Source of the DNA: Longitalea arenae
GTDB taxonomy: Bacteria > Bacteroidota > Bacteroidia > Chitinophagales > Chitinophagaceae
Direction: 5' to 3'
Assembly: GCF_016924755.1 (NCBI RefSeq)
Contig: NZ_JAFFJX010000001.1
Coordinates: forward strand, 620,001 to 684,000
DNA: 64,000 nt
In this document: positions 17,798 through 26,473 of the stretch, piece after piece
Numbering within the stretch: position 1 is the first letter of the stretch
How the letters are laid out: each line of letters starts with the position of its first letter
Translations under genes and position numbers: made by a program
The notes under the pieces: generated by a model
Database searches by the model: none
What the model saw: the letters and a program-made list of their open reading frames with translations, nothing else
What the model was told of the DNA's origin: nothing

Positions 17798-17863
17798 CAA
17801 AAAAGGCCTGCCCTGGAAAGAGCCGGCCATTGCTAACCTATGAAAAACACCTAGTTTGATTTC

Positions 17864-18289
17864 TTACTGCCGCAAAGATTTCCGGTTCTCCATGCGTTGC
17901 ATCCTGCGTTCCATCAGTTCTTTTTGCAGCACGGTGCCGAATTCTTTTTCAGCTTTAAAGAATGTATTTACTTTTTCAGAGGACAGGGCCTTGCTAAATT
18001 CCCCATTGTACCTCTTACGGATATTCAATAGTTTTTCTTCTGTAGGAATTTCTCCTTCCTTATTCTGACGCGCATCTATCCTTGTTTTCCGGATCTCGTT
18101 CATATACTGGTTGTATATGGGCCAAAACCGCTGCGCTTCATCGGTGCTGAGGTTTAGTTTTTTAGTGAGATACGCGATCTTCAATGCCTCAATACGGCCA
18201 CCGGCGCCTCTTTCCTTGTCATCATCCTGTGCAGAGGATGAAACCGACACGCCCAACGCAATCAGTATTATGAGTATAAATTTTTTCAT
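17864..18289 (-). CDS. Periplasmic Spy/LTxxQ-like protein
   Basis: A 141-residue exported protein with a signal peptide of about 20 residues (MKKFILIILIALGVSVSSSAQ). The mature part is helical and highly charged (IEALKIAYLTKKLNLSTDEA, RFWPIYNQYMNEIRK, RMQRMENRKSL). The LNLSTDEAQRFWP segment resembles the LTxxQ-like repeat of Spy/CpxP/ZraP-type periplasmic proteins that respond to envelope stress. It lies 3 nt downstream of the YFE-repeat anti-sigma-like gene and is the third gene of the sigma operon. Its role as chaperone or stress sensor is inferred. Confidence 0.7.
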   Translation of the reverse strand: MKKFILIILIALGVSVSSSAQDDDKERGAGGRIEALKIAYLTKKLNLSTDEAQRFWPIYNQYMNEIRKTRIDARQNKEGEIPTEEKLLNIRKRYNGEFSKALSSEKVNTFFKAEKEFGTVLQKELMERRMQRMENRKSLRQ

Positions 18290-18292
18290 GGT

Positions 18293-19522
18293 TTAGTTAG
18301 TTTGAATGTCTTTTACCGTGCTGTATTTCTCAAGATATTGCTGCAGATCTTCATCCGTTACATCGGCCAGCATATCTTTCATATCACTGGCATCCATTTC
18401 GTCGGCAGCTATAGTAGCCGCTATCACTGTTTCTGAGGGGGCAGGGGGCTGGTTCTCGAGATAATTTTCCAGCATTTCCTCGCTGATATTATCGAGCTGG
18501 GCAGCCACAGCACGCCCGGCTTTATCTGATGTTTTATTACTGTTGTTCAGATACAATAAACCTGCAGTAAGGATCAGGCCGCCTACTATTGCGGCTGCAG
18601 CATACCGTAATACCCGGCGCGGAAAGCTCATAGCTACAACCTTGCTTGTTTGCTGCGCTTTAACCGCTTTTAATACCTGCCCGGGCAGTTGTTCAAAATA
18701 ACCTGCAGGAACTTCATATACCTGTATCCTGTTTAAACCTTTCATCAGGGGCGACAGGTTCTCCAATTCTCCATTCACAAATTCAATGGCCTGTGCGCCG
18801 GCTGCTGCATTCTCACCCAGCTCGTCGAAATAACCGGCCGGTGTGCTGAAAGGCATTTGTTTACCAATTTGGCTCAGTAAAGGCGATAATAGTTCCAGCT
18901 CATCATTTGCATTATCGGTAGCGCTTGCTTTAAAGCGGATTTCTTCTTCCTTTACGCGTTGCAGCATCGTATTGGCGAAGCCTTCAAAATATCCGTCGGG
19001 CGTCTGGTAAGGATTGTTGTTAGCGGCTTGCAAAGCAGGTGAAAGGCTTATTTCTTCTTCCTTTACGCGTTGCAGCATCGTATTGGCGAAGCCTTCAAAA
19101 TATCCTTCGGGCGCCTGGTAAGGATTGTTGTTAGCGGCTTGCAAAGCAGGTGAAAGGCTTATTTCTTCTTCCTTTACGCGTTGCAGCATCGTATTGGCGA
19201 AGCCTTCAAAATATCCTTCGGGCGCCTGGTAAGGATTGTTGTTAGCGGTTTGCAAAGCAGGTGAAAGAGTTATTTCTTCTTCCTTTACGCGTTGCAGCAT
19301 CACATTGGCGAAGCCTTCAAAATATCCTTCGGGCACCTGGTAAGGATTGATCGATTGTGGTAAAACAGGGCTATTGGCTGCTGCCCTGGCCAGTTGTAAG
19401 AGCTGGTCAGCCAGCCCTTCAAAGTACCCGGCAGGTACTGCATAAGGAGGCTGGTGGCTGATCTCAGCAACGACCGGGCTGATCTCCCTCAATTCTTTCA
19501 ATATGATATTCCTGCTTTCCAT
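18293..19522 (-). CDS. Membrane protein with PxGYFE repeats, probable anti-sigma partner
   Basis: A 409-residue protein co-encoded with an ECF sigma factor. It holds seven copies of a motif of the type YxxPxGYFE. Four of them are nearly identical 37-residue repeats (residues 59 to about 196, starting NPYQVPEGYFEGF), encoded by 111-bp DNA repeats at about 18935-19348. Diverged single copies lie near residues 27, 228 and 277. A transmembrane helix follows near 306-328 (YAAAAIVGGLILTAGLLYL), then an acidic C-terminal domain of about 75 residues (MLADVTDEDLQQYLEKY). The long N-terminal part is presumably cytoplasmic. The anti-sigma role is inferred from position and topology; no zinc-binding anti-sigma motif is seen. 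Confidence 0.75.
   Translation of the reverse strand: MESRNIILKELREISPVVAEISHQPPYAVPAGYFEGLADQLLQLARAAANSPVLPQSINPYQVPEGYFEGFANVMLQRVKEEEITLSPALQTANNNPYQAPEGYFEGFANTMLQRVKEEEISLSPALQAANNNPYQAPEGYFEGFANTMLQRVKEEEISLSPALQAANNNPYQTPDGYFEGFANTMLQRVKEEEIRFKASATDNANDELELLSPLLSQIGKQMPFSTPAGYFDELGENAAAGAQAIEFVNGELENLSPLMKGLNRIQVYEVPAGYFEQLPGQVLKAVKAQQTSKVVAMSFPRRVLRYAAAAIVGGLILTAGLLYLNNSNKTSDKAGRAVAAQLDNISEEMLENYLENQPPAPSETVIAATIAADEMDASDMKDMLADVTDEDLQQYLEKYSTVKDIQTN
18935..19348 (-). repeat. Four 111-bp in-frame tandem repeats
   Basis: Near-identical direct repeats inside the anti-sigma-like gene, each coding 37 residues. The two central copies are almost identical in DNA; the outer copies differ at a few positions (VPEG versus APEG versus TPDG). 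The high DNA identity points to recent duplication or ongoing copy-number change. Confidence 0.9.
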
Positions 19523-19558
19523 TTTGCACCAACTGAGACGTATTTTGTTAATTAAAGT

Positions 19559-20110
19559 TTAATGATTCAGGATGTAATCCTCAATTTTTTTAACGGCATG
19601 GTGATACGAGGCTTTCAGCGCGCCCTCCGAGGTTTCCAGCACCTGGCTCATTTCCTCGTAAGGCATTTCGTCGTAGTACCGCAGGCTAAATACAACTCTT
19701 TGCTTTTCAGGTAATTGTTGAATGGCCAATTGCAGTTTCCACTCCAGTTTATTAGGATCGAAATGCCTGTCGGCCTTGATCTTGTTTTCCAGTCCGCTTT
19801 CCACATCGCTGAGCGAAACAGCACTCTTTTTTTTCTGTTGCTCCAGGTACGTAAGGCACTCATTGGTAGCAATGCGGTACAGCCATGTATATAACTGGGA
19901 ATCTTCGCGGAAGTTCTCCAGTCCATTCCATACTCTTATAAATACATTTTGTAATACATCGTTCGCATCTTCATGTTCCACTACCATGCGCCGGATATGC
20001 CAGTATAGTCTTTCCTGGTATTTTCGGATAATGGCCGTATAGGCCTTTTCTTTAGTGGCCGGATCGCGGAATTGCATCAGCAATTCGCTGTCTTGCGTGG
20101 TCACCGCCAT
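19559..20110 (-). CDS. ECF RNA polymerase sigma factor
   Basis: A 183-residue sigma-70 family factor of the ECF class. Region 2 spans about residues 20-95 (YQERLYWHIRRMV, DANDVLQNVFIRVWNGL, TWLYRIATNECLTYL). Region 4 spans about 125-178 (LPEKQRVVFSLRYYDEMPYEEMS and a helix-turn-helix ending SYHHAVKKIE). It heads a three-gene operon with the PxGYFE membrane protein (36 nt gap) and the Spy-like periplasmic protein. A minus-strand TATATTTG box lies at 20183 to 20176. Confidence 0.93.
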   Translation of the reverse strand: MAVTTQDSELLMQFRDPATKEKAYTAIIRKYQERLYWHIRRMVVEHEDANDVLQNVFIRVWNGLENFREDSQLYTWLYRIATNECLTYLEQQKKKSAVSLSDVESGLENKIKADRHFDPNKLEWKLQLAIQQLPEKQRVVFSLRYYDEMPYEEMSQVLETSEGALKASYHHAVKKIEDYILNH

Positions 20111-20175
20111 AGGTTAGCTGTTTTCTGTGAATAAATATTGGAACCCCTTGAAAGGTCTTAGTTTAAACGTTCTAA

Positions 20176-20183
20176 CAAATATA
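20176..20183 (-). promoter_or_regulatory. -7 box of the ECF sigma operon
   Basis: Minus-strand TATATTTG fits TAnnTTTG and lies about 65 nt upstream of the sigma factor start. This suggests transcription by the housekeeping sigma factor; I cannot tell whether the ECF factor also acts on its own operon. Confidence 0.5.
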
Positions 20184-20314
20184 TTATGATACGGTATAAA
20201 TCAGTGTTTTAGCCAACATATTACAATGGATTTATGTGTGTAGCCTTAAAAGGGTAAAACCCATGAAGCGGCGACCGCCTATTTGAAATACGAACCTTAA
20301 TTATTAGCATTGTA

Positions 20315-20593
20315 ATGAAGGACCAGCGGGTCTTTCCTTTAAAACAGCCAACCATTCTTATGCGTGCGCAAAAAAACGGGACCTTTTCTTTTTTTAGAGG
20401 CCTTATCGGGGTGCTTGCAGGCGCCTCCTTAATTATTTTCCTGATCACTGCTACTGTATGTTCGCTCTTTGGCTATTCATTATGGAGCTGGATAAATGTA
20501 CTGCGTTTTATCATTGGCGGTGGTATTGCGTTTGTAGGAGCCTGCTACTTTTTCCTGATCAAAAGCTTAGTGAGATCAGGCTTCAAGAAATAG
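20315..20593 (+). CDS. Small membrane protein, unknown function
   Basis: A 92-residue protein with two transmembrane helices (about residues 28-53 and 59-83; FRGLIGVLAGASLIIFLI and VLRFIIGGGIAFVGACYFFLI). An internal ATG at 20360 (MRAQKNGTF) is a possible alternative start. It has no recognised family. It is divergent from the sigma operon and is followed 56 nt later by another membrane protein gene on the same strand, so the two may be co-transcribed. Confidence 0.6.
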   Translation: MKDQRVFPLKQPTILMRAQKNGTFSFFRGLIGVLAGASLIIFLITATVCSLFGYSLWSWINVLRFIIGGGIAFVGACYFFLIKSLVRSGFKK

Positions 20594-20649
20594 AACCTAT
20601 TCGCATGCATTCAGTCAAACCCGAATTTCCTGACCCGACAACTTATTAA

Positions 20650-21213
20650 ATGGACAAGCCCCAATCTATTCAGCCAGATGCTGTACACAAAGATGCTGAA
20701 ACGGCCTATCGGCAATTTATAAAACAGATCCTGCGCCATTCAGGTGGTTTACAAAGCGAAAGCGAGCATGGAAAGATCTTTTCCTTCGAAACTTATTTGC
20801 GAGAGAAAGGGATAAGTGCAGAACTGGTTTCGGCATATTGTACCCATCTTAAAACATCAGACTTTGCGGAGAAATTTGCTGCAGAAACTAATAAGCCCGG
20901 CAGGATCTATCTGAATAATATCCGGGTTTTACTCACTTTCTTTTTGATCTCCTGGGTGCCTGGCATCCTGCTGTATTTGCTGGTAGCCGCTTTTCTTTTC
21001 ACCTTTGCAATCTCGATCTGGAGTTATAAACCCTTCTTATATTTTGCATTGTCGGGTCCTGTACTGGCCGCCGTGGTGTTGATACCTCAATACATGCGCG
21101 CAAAGAAACAAAAGAGGTCAGGCACCAAATCGCCTCCTTATGTGATCAGGTACTTTGACAATGATGAGCTTAGTTTTGCCAAATCGAAAAGCAGGTTGTT
21201 TGTGGAGAAATAG
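20650..21213 (+). CDS. Membrane protein, unknown function
   Basis: A 187-residue protein. The N-terminal 90 residues are soluble and charged (YRQFIKQILRHSGG, KIFSFETYLREKGIS). They are followed by two transmembrane segments (about residues 95-121 and 126-150) and a basic C-terminal tail with YVIRYFDNDELSFAKSKSR. I do not recognise the family. It lies downstream of the 92-residue membrane protein and is convergent with the transketolase half-gene. An inverted repeat at 21259-21288 separates the two. Confidence 0.65.
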   Translation: MDKPQSIQPDAVHKDAETAYRQFIKQILRHSGGLQSESEHGKIFSFETYLREKGISAELVSAYCTHLKTSDFAEKFAAETNKPGRIYLNNIRVLLTFFLISWVPGILLYLLVAAFLFTFAISIWSYKPFLYFALSGPVLAAVVLIPQYMRAKKQKRSGTKSPPYVIRYFDNDELSFAKSKSRLFVEK

Positions 21214-21258
21214 GCAACGAGGCAATATAAATTGGGAATACACGATATTCTAATAGAA

Positions 21259-21288
21259 AATGGTGAATGATGAAGTCTATTCACCATT
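21259..21288. repeat. Inverted repeat at a convergent junction
   Basis: AATGGTGAAT (21259-21268) pairs with ATTCACCATT (21279-21288), with further CACCATTCACCATTG copies after it. It has no long U-tract, so it is a weak terminator at best. It belongs to a GGTGAATGGTGAAT-type simple repeat that also occurs at about 49370-49390. Confidence 0.6.
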
Positions 21289-21312
21289 CACCATTGACCA
21301 TTTACGTTGCAA

Positions 21313-22272
21313 TTAGCCTTTGCGGGCAATTACTTTATGTGCTGCTTCAACGATGTTCTGTGTATCGAGACCGTATTTTTTCAGCAATTGGGTAGGTGTG
21401 CCGCTTTCACCAAAAGTATCATTGGTACCAATGTACTCAATGGGAATGGGGAAGCTTTTGGCTGCTGTTTGTGCAATGGCGTCACCCAAGCCGCCAATGA
21501 TATTATGTTCTTCCACAGTTACCGCGCAGCGGGTTTTGCGGATCGACTTCAATATAGCTTCGGTATCGAGCGGTTTAATGGTGTGAATGTTCACCACTTC
21601 AACGCTGAGGCCTTTGTCTTCCAGAATGCGGCCGGCTTCAATGGCTTTCCATACCATGTGGCCGCAGGCGAAAATGGAAACGTCTTTTCCTTCGCTGAAG
21701 AACTGGGCTTTACCTATTTCAAATTTTTGATCGGCTGCGGTAAAAATGGGCCAGGAAGGACGGCCAAAACGCAGGTACACGGGACCAACATATTCAGCAA
21801 TGGCCATGGTAGCTGCTTTGGTCTGGTTGTAATCGCATGGTACGATCACGGTCATGCCGGGCAGCATTTTCATTAAACCAATATCTTCCAGTATCTGGTG
21901 GGTAGCACCATCTTCACCTAAAGTTAATCCAGCGTGTGAAGCGCAGATCTTTACATTTTTGCCGGAATAGGCAATTGACTGACGGATCTGGTCGTATACA
22001 CGGCCGGTTGAGAAGTTGGCAAAAGTGGTAGTATAAGGAATTTTTCCTCCAATCGTTAAGCCGGCTGCAATACCCATCATGTTCGCTTCGGCAATACCTA
22101 CCTGAACGTAGCGCTCGGGAAATTCCTTCATGAACTGGTTCAGTTTCATAGAACCAGCCAGGTCGGCTGTTAAGGCTACTACATTCGGGTTCTTACGGGC
22201 TGCTTCCACAATACCATCGCCAAAACCACTGCGGGTATCTTTTTGTCCGGTTACCTGTATTTCTTTCAGCAT
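21313..22272 (-). CDS. Transketolase, C-terminal subunit
   Basis: A 319-residue protein equal to the pyrimidine-binding and C-terminal domains of transketolase. It has the catalytic-face motif VGIAEANMMGIAAG (with the Glu that activates thiamine diphosphate), SHAGLTLGEDGATHQ near residue 120, LRFGRPSWP and the C-terminal VEVVNIHTIKPLD. The start at 22272 (MLKEIQVTGQKDTRSGFGDG) fits split transketolases; the frame upstream of it is AT-rich leader. The N-terminal, diphosphate-binding half is not adjacent and not in this window, although split transketolase halves are commonly neighbours. The subunit must pair with a partner encoded elsewhere. Confidence 0.9.
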   Translation of the reverse strand: MLKEIQVTGQKDTRSGFGDGIVEAARKNPNVVALTADLAGSMKLNQFMKEFPERYVQVGIAEANMMGIAAGLTIGGKIPYTTTFANFSTGRVYDQIRQSIAYSGKNVKICASHAGLTLGEDGATHQILEDIGLMKMLPGMTVIVPCDYNQTKAATMAIAEYVGPVYLRFGRPSWPIFTAADQKFEIGKAQFFSEGKDVSIFACGHMVWKAIEAGRILEDKGLSVEVVNIHTIKPLDTEAILKSIRKTRCAVTVEEHNIIGGLGDAIAQTAAKSFPIPIEYIGTNDTFGESGTPTQLLKKYGLDTQNIVEAAHKVIARKG

Positions 22273-22364
22273 GTTAAAAATTTGGTGGTGCAAAGTAAGG
22301 TAAAAAAACGCAAATGGCGCTCCATCAATCATAGCTCAAATGGAGGTTGCTGTTCGGTTGCGTA

Positions 22365-23420
22365 TTAATTCAGATCAGCAGGTTTGCTTTGGTAAAAGCT
22401 GGCATCTGCCTTTAGTCGCTGCTCCCATTTCCAGGCGGTCGTCATCATATCTTCCAGCGAATATTTGGTATCCCAGCCCAGCGTTTGACGGGCATGGTCG
22501 TTATTGGCGTAAATGGCCACTACATCACCGGGGCGGCGGGGCCCAATGACATAATTCAGTTTAACATTGCTTACTTTTTCAAAAGCCTTGATGGCTTCGA
22601 GCACCGATACGCCATTGCCGCTTCCCAGGTTAAATACTTCACAACGCTGGGTGCCTCTTCCTTCCTGTAAATATTTTATAGAAAGCGTATGGGCATGGGC
22701 AATATCACTTACATGTATATAATCGCGAATGCAGGAGCCGTCGCGGGTGGGGTAATCATCGCCATGCACCTGCATTACCGGAATTTTGCCAATAGCCGTT
22801 TGGGTAATTACCGGCACCAGGTTAGCTGGTTTGCCTATGGGCAGCTCACCAATGAGGATAGAAGGGTGGGCGCCTACGGGGTTAAAATAGCGCAGCAGAA
22901 TGCATTTGGTCGGATTGGCTTTTGAGAATTCATTGATGATCTGTTCGCCCATTTGTTTTGTGTATCCATACGGTGATTCAGCCGGTTTGGGCGGCGTGGA
23001 TTCTGTGACAGGGATCTTATCAGGATTACCGTATACTGTACAGGAGGAAGAAAAAACAAAATGGGGAATATTGAATTCGGCCACACATTTCAGCAGGTTG
23101 ATCAGCGAAAACATGTTGTTCTCGAAATACATCAGGGGTTGCTCTACCGATTCGCCCACAGCTTTATAGGCTGCGAAATGAATGATGCCGGTTATATCGG
23201 TATTCTCCTGGAAAATAGCATAGGTATCATCAAAATCGCATAAGTCTACCTTATAGTTCTTTACTTTCTTGCCGGTAATTTTTTCAATACCTTCTAAAAT
23301 GCGGGGTGTTGACCGGGAATTATCATCGACGGAAACTACTTCAAAGCCATTTTCTATCAGGTCGACTATGGTATGGGATCCAATATAACCACATCCGCCT
23401 GTAACCAGAATTTTGCTCAT
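22365..23420 (-). CDS. galE: UDP-glucose 4-epimerase
   Basis: An extended short-chain dehydrogenase that interconverts UDP-glucose and UDP-galactose. The 351-residue protein has the NAD motif TGGCGYIGSH at residues 7-16, the catalytic SSSCTVYG (Ser) near 126 and YGYTKQMGE (Tyr-x-x-x-Lys) near 151. Also present are RYFNPVGAHPS and RPGDVVAIYAN in the substrate domain. It is followed by the transketolase half-gene on the same strand and preceded by rmlA, and the three minus-strand genes supply sugar nucleotides and pentose phosphates. Simple CAAT repeats fill the gap to rmlA. Confidence 0.96.
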   Translation of the reverse strand: MSKILVTGGCGYIGSHTIVDLIENGFEVVSVDDNSRSTPRILEGIEKITGKKVKNYKVDLCDFDDTYAIFQENTDITGIIHFAAYKAVGESVEQPLMYFENNMFSLINLLKCVAEFNIPHFVFSSSCTVYGNPDKIPVTESTPPKPAESPYGYTKQMGEQIINEFSKANPTKCILLRYFNPVGAHPSILIGELPIGKPANLVPVITQTAIGKIPVMQVHGDDYPTRDGSCIRDYIHVSDIAHAHTLSIKYLQEGRGTQRCEVFNLGSGNGVSVLEAIKAFEKVSNVKLNYVIGPRRPGDVVAIYANNDHARQTLGWDTKYSLEDMMTTAWKWEQRLKADASFYQSKPADLN

Positions 23421-23454
23421 TGTATCGTTTTATTTTAGATCGTGAATGTGTAAA

Positions 23455-23580
23455 TCAATTGGCAATCAGCAATGGGCAACTAACAATGGCGTCTTGCTTT
23501 CCGTGTCTCAACAATATATTACCTCGCTGGTTAATAACTTTCGTCTATTGCCTTTTGTCTATTGCTTATTGGTTGTCTTT
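23455..23580. repeat. Inverted CAAT-heptamer arrays between galE and rmlA
   Basis: GGCAAT-type units in plus orientation at about 23458-23490 face TATTGCC/TATTGCT-type units at about 23547-23575. This arrangement matches the one around the gene at 2749-2970, except that no gene lies between the arms here. The right arm overlaps the 3' end of rmlA. Confidence 0.55.
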
Positions 23581-24435
23581 CAGCACATTCATAAGATATT
23601 GTCCGTATCCGCTTTTCAGCAGGGGTTGGGCTACGGTGATCAGTTGTTCTTTTGTAACAAATCCTTTCCGGTAAGCGATCTCTTCGATACAAGCGATTTT
23701 TATGCCTTGCCGCTGTTCAATTACCTGTACAAACTGGGATGCCTGCATCAGGGAATCAAAAGTGCCCGTATCTAACCAGGCGGTACCCCGGTCGAGAATG
23801 GAAACTTTTAATTTTCCCCTGCGAAGATATTCTTTATTTACATCTGTAATTTCATATTCGCCGCGCGCACTGGGTTTCAGGTCCCGCGCAATGGCTACCA
23901 CGTCATTATCATAAAAATATAATCCGGGTACGGCATAGCTGCTCTTGGGATTGGCAGGTTTTTCTTCTATGGAAATGACCTTATTGTTCTTATCAAATTC
24001 AACAACGCCGTATCGTTCAGGATCGCTGACATGGTAAGCATATACTATACCGCCATCCGGGTTATTATTTTTGGACAGTTGTTCGCCCAGGCCTACGCCG
24101 TAGAAGATATTATCACCAAGTACAAGCGCCACACTGTCATTTCCAATGAAATCGGCGCCAATGACGAATGCCTGTGCCAGTCCATTGGGAACTGCCTGTT
24201 CGGCATAGGTAAAGCGCAGTCCCAGCTGTGAGCCGTCATTCAATAGTCTTTTGAACTGAGGAAGATCATGCGGCGTGGAAATAATGAGAATGTCGCGGAT
24301 GCCTGCCAGCATTAAGGTAGACAGTGGATAATAGATCATGGGTTTGTCATAGATAGGCATGATCTGTTTACTGATAGCATAAGTTATTGGGTGCAATCGT
24401 GTGCCCGAGCCTCCGGCTAAGATGATTCCTTTCAT
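23566..24435 (-). CDS. rmlA: Glucose-1-phosphate thymidylyltransferase
   Basis: Forms dTDP-glucose from dTTP and glucose-1-phosphate, the first step of dTDP-rhamnose synthesis for surface polysaccharides. The 289-residue protein has the nucleotidyltransferase signature [11 protein letters not shown] at residues 6-16, followed by [30 protein letters not shown] near 105, [16 protein letters not shown] near 160 and [11 protein letters not shown] near 190. No rmlB, rmlC or rmlD is in the window. It is in the same orientation as galE. Confidence 0.96.
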   Translation of the reverse strand: MKGIILAGGSGTRLHPITYAISKQIMPIYDKPMIYYPLSTLMLAGIRDILIISTPHDLPQFKRLLNDGSQLGLRFTYAEQAVPNGLAQAFVIGADFIGNDSVALVLGDNIFYGVGLGEQLSKNNNPDGGIVYAYHVSDPERYGVVEFDKNNKVISIEEKPANPKSSYAVPGLYFYDNDVVAIARDLKPSARGEYEITDVNKEYLRRGKLKVSILDRGTAWLDTGTFDSLMQASQFVQVIEQRQGIKIACIEEIAYRKGFVTKEQLITVAQPLLKSGYGQYLMNVLKDNQ

Positions 24436-24635
24436 GTCACCAATTATTTAAAGGTCGTATGGGTGCGATAAATCATGCCAAAGTAATAAGAAACGGTTGG
24501 AATATCAAAACCAATGTAGAAAGTAGGGGCTTGAACCGGATGTTTCATATGCAAATCCTGTTCAGTTAAGAACATGGCGAAACAAGGCTGAGAAGTAAGA
24601 GGTACGACGACAGCGGAAGAGGAATTAATATATAT

Positions 24636-24686
24636 GAAGCAGGAAGTATGAAGTTCGGTTTGTTCCTATTTCATACTTCCTGCTTC
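24636..24686. repeat. Perfect 16-bp inverted repeat after the pit gene
   Basis: GAAGCAGGAAGTATGA (24636-24651) pairs perfectly with TCATACTTCCTGCTTC (24671-24686); the loop is 19 nt. It lies 14 nt downstream of the Pit transporter stop codon and may protect or end that transcript, although no strong U-tract follows. The GAAGTATGAAG-type sequence resembles the inverted repeat at 62746-62833. Confidence 0.75.
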
Positions 24687-24699
24687 GAACTTCGGTATA

Positions 24700-25773
24700 T
24701 TAATGCGCAGCCGGATTAATGAATTTCAGGATAAAATATACAAGGGCAGCAAATAAACCACTGACCGGAATGGTAAGGATCCATGCCCACAGCAGGTTGA
24801 TAGAAATGCCCCAACGCACTGCAGACAAGCGTTTTGTCATTCCGACACCCATAATGGAACCTGCGATGGTGTGGGTGGTGCTTACGGGAATCCCCAGGCC
24901 CTGGGAAACACCATATAAGGTTACTGCGCCGGCTGTTTCAGCGGCCACACCTTCGAGCGGTGTTACTTTCGTGATCTTGGTACCCATTGTTTTAACGATT
25001 CGCCAGCCACCCATCATGGTGCCCAGGGCTATACATAAATAGCAGGTAATGGGTATCCATTGCGGTACGTGGCCATAAGTGCTTTTTCCATTTGCATCTA
25101 CTTTTTCCACGATGAGGGCCCAATCGGGTATGGGCACTCCGTTTTTAACGCACCAGGCGCCAAATACCACCATGGAAGCGGTAATAATACCGATCACTTT
25201 TTGTGAATCGCTGCCACCATGCCCAAGGCTGAATGCCGCAGATGAAACCAGCTGAAAACGCCGGAACCATTTATCTGCATGGTAGGGATTGGCCTTGCGG
25301 CAAAGGTTTACAATGAGCACAGTTATCAGGAAGGCGATGAACATGCCGATAAAGGGCGCCAGTACAATAAATTTGATGGTATCAAAAATCACCTTCTGGT
25401 TAATCACATCGAAGCTGCCGGCATGGGCCACTGCAGCACCTGCAAAACCGCCGATGAGCGTATGCGATGAGCTCGATGGGATACCAAACCACCAGGTGAG
25501 CAGGTTCCAGCCAATAGCGGCAATAAGGCCCGCAAAGATCACATATAAATTAATGGAATCGCTGTGTACGGTTTTGGCAACTGTGTTGGCCACTTTCAGA
25601 TCGAAGATCCAGAAGGCTACAAAGTTGAAAACGGCTGCCCAAACAACCGCCTGAAAGGGGGTCAGCACTTTAGTTGAAACAACGGTAGCTATGGAGTTGG
25701 CAGCGTCATGAAAACCATTGATCAAATCGAAAGTCAGTCCGAGTACAATAATAATAACTAATAATGTAAACAT
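24700..25773 (-). CDS. Low-affinity inorganic phosphate transporter (Pit family)
   Basis: A 357-residue inner-membrane transporter of the PiT family, which imports metal-phosphate with protons or sodium. The two family repeats are visible: GFHDAANSIATVVSTKVL at residues 21-38 and its C-terminal counterpart LGIPVSTTHTIAGSIMGVG, with WGIPSSSSHTLIGGFAGAAV in the middle. About eight to ten hydrophobic helices can be counted. It lies 36 nt downstream of the DUF47 gene, the usual pit partner, and ends before a perfect 16-bp inverted repeat. It is at the left edge of the phosphate island. Confidence 0.94.
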   Translation of the reverse strand: MFTLLVIIIVLGLTFDLINGFHDAANSIATVVSTKVLTPFQAVVWAAVFNFVAFWIFDLKVANTVAKTVHSDSINLYVIFAGLIAAIGWNLLTWWFGIPSSSSHTLIGGFAGAAVAHAGSFDVINQKVIFDTIKFIVLAPFIGMFIAFLITVLIVNLCRKANPYHADKWFRRFQLVSSAAFSLGHGGSDSQKVIGIITASMVVFGAWCVKNGVPIPDWALIVEKVDANGKSTYGHVPQWIPITCYLCIALGTMMGGWRIVKTMGTKITKVTPLEGVAAETAGAVTLYGVSQGLGIPVSTTHTIAGSIMGVGMTKRLSAVRWGISINLLWAWILTIPVSGLFAALVYFILKFINPAAH

Positions 25774-25809
25774 TGCGGCAGCGGTTAGGTAAAAAACAGG
25801 TCCTGTCTG

Positions 25810-26457
25810 TTACGCGTATTTAATAATGATAGATTCGATCACGTTACCGGCATCTTCGCATTTATCGGTTACAATTTCCATAACCTGGTAAATTTCCCGC
25901 TTTTTGATAACCTCTTTTGCATCGGGTTCGGTCTCAAATAACCGGTCGATGCTTAGATCAAAAATATCGTCGGCCTGGTTTTCAATGCTGTTTACTTTCA
26001 CGAGGGCATCGGTGATCTGGCGCATATCGCGCATATCACGCAGCTGCAGTACCGCATTTTTAATTTGCTCGCAACCCTGGTCAATGAGATCGGCCATTTT
26101 TTGAATACCCTGGTCGTTGGGATTTACTTTATAGAAGTTGATCTTTTTGGCAGAAGCGAAAATGTAGTCGGCTATATCATCCAGGGCGCTTGCCAGGTAG
26201 TGGATGTCTTCGCGGTCGAAGGGTGTAATGAAATTTCTGCCGAGCTCGGTAAAGATCTTGTGTGTGTAGTCGTCGTTTACATGCTCCAGGTCCTCAATTT
26301 GGGCAATCAGTGCAGCCCTTTTATCGAAGTCCGGTTCTGTAACTACTTCCTTCATCACCTTACCCATTTTAGCCACAGTTTGGGCAACCTGTTCAAATAA
26401 GGAGTAGAATATCCTATCCTTCGGCATGAAAATCTTCATTATAGAGTTTAAGCCCAT
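25810..26457 (-). CDS. DUF47/PhoU-like phosphate transport regulator
   Basis: A 215-residue, fully helical protein of the DUF47 (TIGR00153) family, which resembles PhoU and is almost always encoded with a Pit transporter. Features are KDRIFYSLFEQVAQTV near the N-terminus, IEDLEHVNDDYTHKIFTEL near 50, FITPFDREDIHYLASALDDIAD near 74 and KCEDAGNVIESIIIKYA at the end. The first ATG is used; a second lies six codons in (MKIFMPKDRIF). A minus-strand TATTTTTG promoter box at 26481 to 26474 is very close upstream. It is the first gene of the two-gene pit operon. Confidence 0.93.
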   Translation of the reverse strand: MGLNSIMKIFMPKDRIFYSLFEQVAQTVAKMGKVMKEVVTEPDFDKRAALIAQIEDLEHVNDDYTHKIFTELGRNFITPFDREDIHYLASALDDIADYIFASAKKINFYKVNPNDQGIQKMADLIDQGCEQIKNAVLQLRDMRDMRQITDALVKVNSIENQADDIFDLSIDRLFETEPDAKEVIKKREIYQVMEIVTDKCEDAGNVIESIIIKYA

Positions 26458-26473
26458 TACCTAAAATTTGTCG

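Noticed and set aside
17557-17830. Overlapping open frames on the minus strand, rich in Leu, Pro, Ile, Ala, Tyr and Cys
   Set aside because: They are translations of the GGCAATN heptamer array; every frame gives the same repeating heptapeptide, so no gene is present.
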